Below are positions 8,426 to 15,000 of a stretch of DNA of 31,473 nucleotides, piece after piece. The translations under genes were made by a program, and so were the position numbers. The notes beneath the pieces were generated by a model. That model was given only the letters and a program-made list of their open reading frames with translations. It made no database searches and was not told the DNA's origin. How positions within the stretch are numbered: the first letter of the stretch is position 1; the number at the start of each line of letters is the position of its first letter. This stretch comes from JALOOE01 sp964423545 (GTDB lineage Bacteria > Chloroflexota > Anaerolineae > CG2-30-64-16): positions 1 through 31,473 of the forward strand of contig CAYRFV010000026.1 of the NCBI GenBank assembly GCA_964423545.1, read 5' to 3'.

Positions 8426-8528
8426 CCCCACCGAAGCGTCTGCCCCACGGGACGGGGCCACGACCAGGGCGCAACCGGATCGGCCCGCGCGTCAGACGCT
8501 GGCAGGATACACCAGAACAGGGATGCAG

Positions 8529-8576
8529 GGAAGCTCGTATCGGCCCAACCGGGCGGCTGCACCGATACGACCTTCC
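8529..8576. terminator. Bidirectional hairpin between convergent rlmD and the PhyH-like gene
   Basis: The arms at 8529-8543 and 8562-8576 pair at 14 of 15 positions (core TCGTATCGG/CCGATACGA) around an 18-base loop. The hairpin ends at the base before the stop codon of the minus-strand gene. No clean T-tract follows on either side. A second inverted repeat (AGCGTCTG at 8435-8442, CAGACGCT at 8493-8500) lies nearer to rlmD. Confidence 0.7.
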
Positions 8577-9344
8577 TCAGTGACCTGATGGCAGTTGGGG
8601 AAACATCTCCCCAGCCAGCACTTCTCCGGGCGTCAACCCCAGCGGGTCGGTCACCACGTGCTTCGCGCCGGTGTAAGTAGTCTGGGCGTCCATGTAGATG
8701 ATGATGTGGGCCACGCGGGCGATGTCGGTGTCGTTGGCATGCGCCATGTGCGGCGTGAAACCGCTGTGGAACGTGCAGTCACCGACTCGAAGCGGCAGGG
8801 TGACACGCGGTTCATACCGCAGCTCGGGCCACAACTCCATCAGGTCGTCCTCGTTCGACAGGTCCTGCGGACGCAGATCGGTGCGAGTATGCGCGCCGGG
8901 CACGAAGCTCATGCAGCCGCGCTCCACGGGCACATCGACCAACGCGATCCAGGCGGATAGGCTGTGGCGCTGGTTGGCGTGCGGCCAATAGGGTCGATCC
9001 TGGTGAAACTCGGTGGCGGCCTTGTTGTGCGGCTGTTTGATGAGCAGATGGTCGTGCCAGAGGCGCAACGGCATCCCTGCAAGCTTCTCCGCGACCCCGG
9101 CGACGTTGGGATGCAACGTCAGCCGCTTGATGGTTTCGCTCTCACGCCACGCATTGACGAGCTGCGTGAAGATGGGACCGCTGTGCAGAGAGCGCATACG
9201 GCTCTGCAACTCGATCGCCTCAGAACGGAAGACCTCCGCCTCCTCCGGCGTGATGACTCCTGGCACCTTAATGAAGCCCTGCCGGCGATACGTCTGAATC
9301 GTCTCGGCAGTCAGCGTCTCTGGAGTCGTAATCACTGCGCCCAT
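8577..9344 (-). CDS. Phytanoyl-CoA dioxygenase (PhyH) family Fe(II)/2-oxoglutarate oxygenase
   Basis: This 255-residue non-haem iron oxygenase has the double-stranded beta-helix signatures: the iron pair H114-x-D116 in FHQDRPYWPH, a distal His (H199) in SGFTPHMAHAN, and the 2-oxoglutarate Arg (R210) in DIARVAHII. The N-terminal part (EEAEVFRSEAIEL) is typical of PhyH proteins. The frame is open about 54 codons further upstream. However, ATG 9344 is preceded by a perfect AGGAGG five bases away, and the residues before it look non-homologous. The substrate is unknown; bacterial members hydroxylate many small molecules. It is divergent from the beta-propeller gene and convergent with rlmD. Confidence 0.88.
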   Translation of the reverse strand: MGAVITTPETLTAETIQTYRRQGFIKVPGVITPEEAEVFRSEAIELQSRMRSLHSGPIFTQLVNAWRESETIKRLTLHPNVAGVAEKLAGMPLRLWHDHLLIKQPHNKAATEFHQDRPYWPHANQRHSLSAWIALVDVPVERGCMSFVPGAHTRTDLRPQDLSNEDDLMELWPELRYEPRVTLPLRVGDCTFHSGFTPHMAHANDTDIARVAHIIIYMDAQTTYTGAKHVVTDPLGLTPGEVLAGEMFPQLPSGH

Positions 9345-9560
9345 TTCATCCTCCTCTCTTCCCACTATGAATGATCTCCGCCTGCCGGATGGGGTCCATG
9401 CCGCACTCCGCGCATTGGCAGGAGGATGGCACACGGTCAAAGCTGGTGCAAGTAGCAGGCTTACACTTTGCAGACTCCGCACTACTTTGCCGCCCCTGTA
9501 TGCCACACCACGGACGGCCGAAACGCCAGCGTGCTAGACTGATGCACGGTTTCCTAAACG

Positions 9561-9584
9561 CGTGACGATGGCGCCATCGTCGCG
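9561..9584. promoter_or_regulatory. 24-bp palindrome in the divergent PhyH / beta-propeller intergenic region
   Basis: The 18-base core at 9564-9581 (GACGATGGC/GCCATCGTC) is a perfect palindrome. The symmetry extends by two further pairs on each side after one mismatch. It sits 41 bp before the plus-strand start and about 217 bp before the minus-strand start. Its position and symmetry fit an operator for a dimeric regulator. The rest of the 281-bp spacer shows no convincing promoter. Confidence 0.5.
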
Positions 9585-9625
9585 ACACAGCTTCACAGAG
9601 CAGTCAATCCTGGGAGAGGTGACAC

Positions 9626-10576
9626 ATGGCAAATCGGAGCGGCCAGACGCCGTTCGCCTTCGAGTATCGCAGCGACCTGCACACGGTTCCGGCGCCGGCG
9701 TTGAGCTACGAGGTCAACCTCCACGGCGGCTTTGCGGTGGATCAGCGACCAGGCATGGGGCACATCTTCTATGGGATGCCCGGCTGTGGCCTGGTACGCA
9801 TCGAACCGGCTCTCAGGCAGCAGGAGCTGATCAGGCTTCCTGACACTTTGACGCCGCTCAACTTCCACAGCACCAAGATCGGGGTCTTCGACGGCAAGTG
9901 TCGGCTCTTCCTCCCGGCCAACAGCGCGGCCATGGTCGCCGTCATCAGCCTCGACGGGACGCTGGACTTCGTGCTGCCTCGACCTGAGTTCGAGGCTTAC
10001 CAGGCCGACAGCGTGCCGTTCAACCCGACCGATACAGTGCTCGTCGGCAACGAGCTGTTTGTCGCCGACGGCTATGGTGCGAATTACATCTCGGCCGCAG
10101 ATGTAGTGTCCCGGCGATGGACGCGCACCTTTGGCGGCAAGGTCGACAGCCCGGGCGTCGATGGCAAGTTCACCACCGCGCACGGCATCAACCGCAGCCT
10201 GGCAGGCGATCACCTGATGATCGCGGATCGCCCCAATGCGCGCATCCAGCACCACGGGCTGGACGGCCGCTTCCTCGCATCGCACAGGCTGCCTGCCGGC
10301 GCCTGGCCCTGTGGCATCGACTTCGTCGAAACCGAGGGCCGGAGATACGCAGTGGTCGGCAGCCTGCGCGATCCAGTGGAGGGCCGTCCGGCGCCGATCT
10401 ATATCCTCGATGCCGACACATATGAGGTGCTTTCAACGATCCGTCCCAGGGAGGAGCTGGGCGTGGAGTTGGCACAACATCTACACAATGTCGTCTGGCA
10501 CCTGCATGATGGCCGGCTCCACCTGCTCTGCCAGAGCTGGAATCCCGGATACTACTTTGTCCTGGAGCGTGTATGA
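9626..10576 (+). CDS. Beta-propeller (NHL / SMP-30-like) protein
   Basis: The 316-residue protein has no signal peptide. It shows repeated beta-propeller blade patterns such as GNELFVADGYGANYISAAD, GVDGKFTTAHGINRS, DHLMIADRPNARIQH and GRPAPIYILDADTYEVL, about six blades. NHL and SMP-30-like propellers include lactonases, lyases and ligand-binding scaffolds. I cannot assign a reaction, and no diagnostic metal site is certain. The ATG has GAGAGGTG four bases upstream. Its pairing with a PhyH-type oxygenase across a palindrome suggests a shared small-molecule pathway, which is inference only. Confidence 0.7.
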   Translation: MANRSGQTPFAFEYRSDLHTVPAPALSYEVNLHGGFAVDQRPGMGHIFYGMPGCGLVRIEPALRQQELIRLPDTLTPLNFHSTKIGVFDGKCRLFLPANSAAMVAVISLDGTLDFVLPRPEFEAYQADSVPFNPTDTVLVGNELFVADGYGANYISAADVVSRRWTRTFGGKVDSPGVDGKFTTAHGINRSLAGDHLMIADRPNARIQHHGLDGRFLASHRLPAGAWPCGIDFVETEGRRYAVVGSLRDPVEGRPAPIYILDADTYEVLSTIRPREELGVELAQHLHNVVWHLHDGRLHLLCQSWNPGYYFVLERV

Positions 10577-10669
10577 GCGCAGTTTCGTAGTAGTTTCGAC
10601 ATGGGTTGGCTGCCAAGGTGCTCACAGAGATCGTCCAAACGAGCCGGTGCACCAGATGCAAGGGCCAGT

Positions 10670-10698
10670 TTGCTCCCAGAGTGGCCCTGTGGTATACT
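10670..10698 (+). promoter_or_regulatory. Promoter of rpsO (extended -10)
   Basis: The -35 is TTGCTC, the spacer is 17 bp and the -10 is TATACT, preceded by TGG (the TGn extended -10 element). Transcription would start near 10705, giving a leader of about 73 bases before rpsO. Confidence 0.7.
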
Positions 10699-10777
10699 TG
10701 CTCGCGTATCGGGCTGGGGCATACGCCACGGTATTCCAGCGGTGTCTCGGTCGAAACTGAAAGGAGCACCTATCGAA

Positions 10778-11047
10778 ATGGCACTCAACAAGACGCAGAA
10801 AGACGCCATCATTCAGGAATACCATGTTCACCCGAATGACACCGGTTCGCCTGAAGTGCAGGTGGCGATTCTGACTAAGCGTATCAACGCGCTGATCGAG
10901 CATCTTAAGCTGTACAAGGGCGACCATCACTCGCGGCGAGGTCTGCTCAGGCTCGTTGGACAGCGCCGGCGCCACCTGGCGTATCTCAGCGCCAAGGACC
11001 CGCAGCGCTATCAGGAGCTCATCTCCCGGCTCGGGCTGCGCAAGTAG
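10778..11047 (+). CDS. rpsO: 30S ribosomal protein S15
   Basis: This 89-residue protein of the small-subunit platform binds 16S rRNA helices early in assembly. The family signatures are clear: HPNDTGSPEVQVAILTKRI, then LKLYKGDHHSRRGLLRLVGQRRRHLAYL, and the ending RYQELISRLGLRK. Length is exactly that of bacterial S15. The ATG is preceded by AAGGAG eleven bases upstream. It is followed by pnp, the conserved rpsO-pnp arrangement. Confidence 0.98.
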   Translation: MALNKTQKDAIIQEYHVHPNDTGSPEVQVAILTKRINALIEHLKLYKGDHHSRRGLLRLVGQRRRHLAYLSAKDPQRYQELISRLGLRK

Positions 11048-11120
11048 CGCGTTCCGGTTGAGGTGTCGGGTTCAGGGTTGCGATACAGATTGTGCGCGGC
11101 CCACAATGGGAAGGTTGCTC

Positions 11121-11155
11121 AACGAGTAGATGCGCCGACGGCGCATCTACTCGTT
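11121..11155 (+). terminator. 16-bp perfect hairpin after rpsO
   Basis: AACGAGTAGATGCGCC and its exact complement flank a three-base loop, followed by TTTGGTATT. It lies 73 bp after the rpsO stop, where a terminator or attenuator stands in the classic rpsO-pnp operon. The very regular sequence could also be a dispersed REP-like palindrome that acts as a terminator. Confidence 0.75.
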
Positions 11156-11216
11156 TGGTATTGCGCAGCATTCGCAGGCATCTCAAGCTGCGATTGCGAA
11201 CTGTCGTCTGCATCCC

Positions 11217-11326
11217 GAGGCGCAGGAATTGGGGAGTGGCTTCGAGTCGGCAAACCTGGCAAGATCGATCGCCAGGTCATCATCGAGGCTTAGCCTGTTC
11301 GATGTCACTCCCCAGCTCCTGACCTC
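11217..11326 (+). promoter_or_regulatory. Structured RNA region ahead of pnp (candidate processing or autoregulatory leader)
   Basis: A long-range stem pairs 11223-11238 with 11306-11321, with 15 of 16 positions pairing including one G-U. It is extended by four more pairs at 11217-11220 with 11323-11326. Inside it, 11239-11245 pairs with 11283-11289 and 11254-11260 pairs with 11271-11277. It ends about 100 bases before the pnp ATG. In Escherichia coli an RNase III-cut stem at this position mediates PNPase autoregulation, and a similar role here is inference. No promoter is obvious between the rpsO hairpin and pnp. Confidence 0.5.
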
Positions 11327-11425
11327 TGGATGCTTCCCGCTCATGCCTTCCATCGGGAGCGTGAGCCATTCACGCCTGCCGGGCGCGGAACCCGCGCGAC
11401 GCAGGAGAGAGTTCAGGGAGTTCAC

Positions 11426-13669
11426 ATGCAGAAGCACGCTTACACTGCCCAGGTCGGCAGCAGTGAGATCACCATCGAGACCGGCACGTTGGCAAAGCTT
11501 GCCGGCGGCGCCGTGACCGTCCGCTCGGGCGATTCGGTTGTGCTGGCCACCGCCTGCGGCGCCCGACCGCGCGAGGGGGTCGATTTCTTCCCGCTCAGCG
11601 TGGATTACGAGGAACGTCTGTACGCAGCCGGCCGCATCCCCGGCAGTTTCCAGCGCCGCGAGGGGCGTCCGAGCGACCAAGCGATCCTGATCGGTCGCCT
11701 CGTGGATCGCCCGCTGCGCCCGCTGTTTCCCGACGGGATGATGAACGAAGTGCAGGTGATTGTCACGGCCCTCGCTCGCGATCCGGACGTCCATCTGGAT
11801 ACTTTGAGCATCATCGGCGCAAGCGCCGCCCTGACCATTTCCGACATCCCGTGGGAAGGTCCGATCGGGGCCGTGCGCGTCGGTTTCATCGACGGCCAGG
11901 TTGTCATCAATCCAACCGTCACGCAGATGGCCGCCAGCACGCTCGACCTGCGCATGGCTGGCACCGCGGATGCGATCCTGATGGTGGAAGCCGGCGCCGA
12001 CGAGCTGCCCGAGGATATGATGCTGGAGGCGCTTAAGCTGGGGCACGAGGCGATGCAGCCAATCATCGAGCTGCAAAACCAGATGCGTGCCGCGCTGGGC
12101 AAGACGAAGTTCACGTATACACCGGTGCAGTCCGACGAGACGGTGATCGCGGCAGCGACAGCCTGGCTGGGCGATCGTGTTCGCGATGCGGTCGCCCAGA
12201 ATCCCGGCAAAGAAGCCCAATACAAGGCGCTGGCCGAGGCGAAGGATGCGCTGCTGGCTGCGCTGAGCGAGCGGTATGAGCCCAAGGCGCTGGCGCAGGC
12301 ATTCGACAGCATCGAGAAGTCGGTGGTGCGGGAGCGCATCCTCAGCGAGAAGATCCGCCCGGATGGACGCCATCACAAGGAGATTCGCCCCATCAGCATC
12401 GATGTAGGCATCCTGCCGCGCGTCCATGGCAGCGGCCTCTTCACCCGCGGCGAGACGCAGGTATTGACCATCGCGACGCTCGGCACACCGGGCGATGCGC
12501 AGACGCTGGACACCCTCAATCCTGAAGAGTCCAAGCGCTACATGCACCACTATAACTTCCCGCCCTTCTCCACCGGCGAGGTGTCGATGTCGCGCGGCCC
12601 CAGGCGCAGGGAGATCGGACACGGCGCACTGGCCGAGCGGGCGCTGGAGCCGATGATCCCGGCTCAGGAGAGCTTCCCGTATACTCTGCGCCTGGTGTCC
12701 GAGGCGTTATCTTCCAACGGCTCCACGTCGATGGCTTCCGTGTGTGGCAGCACCCTTGCCCTGATGGATGCGGGAGTGCCGATCAAGGCGCCGGTGGCCG
12801 GCATCGCCATGGGCTTGGTCACGGACGGCGAGGTGACCAGCGCGGGTCTGCGCTACGCAATCCTGAGTGACATCCAGGGCCTGGAAGATCACCTGGGGGA
12901 CATGGACTTCAAAGTCGCAGGCACTGTGCACGGCATCACCGCCCTCCAGATGGACATCAAGATCCACGGTTTGACCTACAAGATCCTGGAAGAGGCGCTG
13001 GCGCAGGCGCGCGAGGGCAGGTTGTTCATCATGGACAAGATGCTGGCGATGCTGCCGGAGCCGCGCAAGAGCCTGTCGGCCCATGCGCCGCGCATCCTGA
13101 CCACCCGCATCGATCCGGAGAAGATCGGCAAGGTAATCGGCCCCGGCGGCAAGATGATTCGCGGCCTGCAGGAGCAGTACAAGGTCAAGATCGACATCGA
13201 AGATGATGGCTCCGTGTTCATCTCCGGTGCTGAAGGCATCGGCGCCGAGCAGGCCCTGGCCGAAATCGAGCAGATGACTGAGGAGATCAAGATCGGGCGC
13301 ATCTACACCGGCAAGGTGGTGCGCATCGAGTCCTACGGCTGCTTCGTCCAGATTGCGCCGGGCGTCGATGGCATGGTGCACATCTCGCAACTGGCCGACT
13401 ACCGTGTGCCCAAGGTCGAAGATGTGGTTCAGATGGGCGATGAGATCACGGTCATGGTGACCGACATCGACCCAGGGGGCAAGATACGCCTCAGTCGCCA
13501 GGCCGTGCTGGAGGGCTGGACCCCCGAAGAAGCGCGCTCGCGCGACCGCCAGCCGAGCGGCGGCGGAGATCGCGGCGGCGGCGGAGATCGCGGCGGCCGC
13601 GGCGGGGATCGGGGCAACCGAGGCGGTCGCGGGGACTATGGCCGCGGTGGTTCGGAGCGGCGTCACTAA
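11426..13669 (+). CDS. pnp: Polyribonucleotide nucleotidyltransferase (PNPase)
   Basis: This phosphorolytic 3'-5' exoribonuclease of the RNA degradosome has 747 residues. The order is: RNase PH domain 1 (FFPLSVDYEERLYAAGRIPG and GRPSDQAILIGRLVDRPLRPLFP), an alpha-helical linker, and RNase PH domain 2 with the SNGSTSMASVCG phosphate site and catalytic aspartates in DHLGDMDF (D488, D492, D494). A KH domain (KIGKVIGPGGKMIRGL) and an S1 domain (TGKVVRIESYGCFVQIAPGVDGMVHISQL) follow. The last 40 residues are an Arg/Gly-rich tail. The frame opens 32 codons earlier, but ATG 11426 is preceded by GGGAG with correct spacing and matches family starts. lepB follows after 90 bp. Confidence 0.98.
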   Translation: MQKHAYTAQVGSSEITIETGTLAKLAGGAVTVRSGDSVVLATACGARPREGVDFFPLSVDYEERLYAAGRIPGSFQRREGRPSDQAILIGRLVDRPLRPLFPDGMMNEVQVIVTALARDPDVHLDTLSIIGASAALTISDIPWEGPIGAVRVGFIDGQVVINPTVTQMAASTLDLRMAGTADAILMVEAGADELPEDMMLEALKLGHEAMQPIIELQNQMRAALGKTKFTYTPVQSDETVIAAATAWLGDRVRDAVAQNPGKEAQYKALAEAKDALLAALSERYEPKALAQAFDSIEKSVVRERILSEKIRPDGRHHKEIRPISIDVGILPRVHGSGLFTRGETQVLTIATLGTPGDAQTLDTLNPEESKRYMHHYNFPPFSTGEVSMSRGPRRREIGHGALAERALEPMIPAQESFPYTLRLVSEALSSNGSTSMASVCGSTLALMDAGVPIKAPVAGIAMGLVTDGEVTSAGLRYAILSDIQGLEDHLGDMDFKVAGTVHGITALQMDIKIHGLTYKILEEALAQAREGRLFIMDKMLAMLPEPRKSLSAHAPRILTTRIDPEKIGKVIGPGGKMIRGLQEQYKVKIDIEDDGSVFISGAEGIGAEQALAEIEQMTEEIKIGRIYTGKVVRIESYGCFVQIAPGVDGMVHISQLADYRVPKVEDVVQMGDEITVMVTDIDPGGKIRLSRQAVLEGWTPEEARSRDRQPSGGGDRGGGGDRGGRGGDRGNRGGRGDYGRGGSERRH
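13558..13655 (+). repeat. Gly/Arg-coding imperfect tandem repeat at the 3' end of pnp
   Basis: Units of the type GGCGGAGATCGCGGC repeat with drift and encode GGGDRGG-like tripeptides to heptapeptides (SGGGDRGGGGDRGGRGGDRG). Such RGG-like tails are disordered and bind RNA. The repeat is in frame and ends five codons before the stop. Confidence 0.8.
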
Positions 13670-13759
13670 GCAGAGGGATGTCAGGCCGCGGATCGACCAG
13701 GCCTGCATCTTCCTGTCTGCTTTCAAGCGCAAGCGAGCGCCTTGCTGGCCGGAGCCGCA

Positions 13760-14347
13760 ATGGACGAAATCACGTCGCAGGCAACAGAAGTCGTTGCACC
13801 GGCAGCTACACTGCCTGCCAAGCGGCGCGTTCGCATACTAATCGGAGGCGCGCTGCGCGACCTGTTCGGCACGGTGTTGCCGGCGGTGGTGTTGGCGCTC
13901 CTCATTCATGCCTTCCTGGCACAGGCGACGCGCGTCTACGGCCAGAGCATGGAGCCGAATCTCCACTCCAACGAGCGGCTGGTGGTCGAGAAGCTGAGCT
14001 ACCGGTTCCACGGGCCGCGTCGTGGCGATATCGTGGTGCTGCACGATCCGACAGGCGGGCCAGAGCTGCTCATTAAGCGCGTCGTGGGGCTGGCAGGCGA
14101 GCGCGTCACCATGTCCGACGGCCGAGTGTTCATCGATGGCGTGCTGCTGGATGAGCCGTACCTGTCTCAGCCAACGCTGAGCCAGGGGCGCTCGTGGCTC
14201 GTCCCGCCGCTTAGCGTCTTCGTGATGGGCGATAACCGCAGCGCCAGTCGCGATTCGCGCGTTTTCGGAGCCGTACCGTTGGATCAGATCGTTGGACGAG
14301 CCGTGTTCCGTTATTGGCCGCCCGAGGGTCTTGGAGTCGTACCCTGA
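13760..14347 (+). CDS. lepB: Signal peptidase I (first of two tandem copies)
   Basis: This membrane-anchored serine protease removes signal peptides from exported proteins. The 195-residue protein has one N-terminal membrane helix (about residues 37-56). The nucleophile is S63 in GQSMEPNL, the general base is K106 in LLIKRVVGLAGE, and box E is GDNRSASRDSR (158-168). The ATG has GGAG five to six bases upstream. A TTG six codons earlier lacks a site. It lies 90 bp after pnp and one base before the second copy. The copies are similar along their whole length, so they look like a tandem duplication that has diverged. Confidence 0.95.
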   Translation: MDEITSQATEVVAPAATLPAKRRVRILIGGALRDLFGTVLPAVVLALLIHAFLAQATRVYGQSMEPNLHSNERLVVEKLSYRFHGPRRGDIVVLHDPTGGPELLIKRVVGLAGERVTMSDGRVFIDGVLLDEPYLSQPTLSQGRSWLVPPLSVFVMGDNRSASRDSRVFGAVPLDQIVGRAVFRYWPPEGLGVVP

Positions 14348-14348
14348 T

Positions 14349-14915
14349 ATGGATCGCTGGACTCCTTCCGGCATCCCAGCGTCGCAACGCGTGGCCGCGC
14401 GAAAACCGATGCTGGCCCTTGCCCGCGAGGTCGTGACGACCGTGATTCCGGCCGTCATCCTGGCGTTGCTCATCCATGCATTTCTGGCCCAGTCCACTGT
14501 CGTCCTCGGGCAGAGCATGGAGCCAAATCTCCACCCCTCCCAGCGCTTGATGGTCGAGAAGGTGAGCTACTGGCTGCGCCCGCCGCAGCGAGGGGACATT
14601 GTGGTGCTCCGCGATCCGACCGGCGGCGCAATACCGCTGATCAAGCGTGTGGTCGGCCTGCCGGGCGAACAGGTCTCGATCGCCGATGGCCGAGTCCACG
14701 TCGATGGCCGCCTCCTCGATGAGCCGTACCTCAACCAGATCACGCACGGAGGGAGTCGCTCGTGGGCTGTGCCGCCAATGCAGATCTTCGTGATGGGCGA
14801 CAACCGGATCAACAGCAAGGATTCCCGGCACTTCGGTCCCGTGCCGGTGGAGTCGATCCTGGGACACGCCGTATTTCGGTTCTGGCCGCTCGATCAGGTC
14901 GGCGGCCTGCCGTGA
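14349..14915 (+). CDS. lepB: Signal peptidase I (second tandem copy)
   Basis: This 188-residue type I signal peptidase has the same layout as its neighbour: a single N-terminal membrane helix (residues 32-47), S56 in GQSMEPNL, K99 in LIKRVVGLPGE, and GDNRINSKDSRHFG. Both catalytic residues are intact, so both copies should be active. I chose the ATG one base after the upstream stop, which gives MDRWTPSG. The reading frame opens 19 codons earlier inside the first copy, but those residues are not family-like. Translation is probably coupled. The 20-bp terminator hairpin follows directly. Confidence 0.95.
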   Translation: MDRWTPSGIPASQRVAARKPMLALAREVVTTVIPAVILALLIHAFLAQSTVVLGQSMEPNLHPSQRLMVEKVSYWLRPPQRGDIVVLRDPTGGAIPLIKRVVGLPGEQVSIADGRVHVDGRLLDEPYLNQITHGGSRSWAVPPMQIFVMGDNRINSKDSRHFGPVPVESILGHAVFRFWPLDQVGGLP

Positions 14916-14928
14916 TGCCCTTCTCCTG

Positions 14929-14974
14929 AACAGAAGAGCTGTCGCGACAATGAGGTCGCGATGGCTTTTCTGTT
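14929..14974 (+). terminator. Terminator after the signal peptidase pair
   Basis: All 20 positions of 14929-14948 can pair with 14955-14974 in RNA, with three G-U pairs, around a six-base loop. The GC core (CTGTCGCGAC side) is preceded by an A-rich arm and followed by GGCTTTTCTGTT. This is the usual A-tract, stem, U-tract layout and could work in both directions. Confidence 0.8.
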
Positions 14975-15000
14975 GAGATGGCTGTGGGAACAGGCTGACC

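Noticed and set aside
11183..12622. 479-residue minus-strand frame opposite pnp
   Set aside because: It is the shadow of the conserved PNPase coding sequence and has no ribosome site or recognisable domain.
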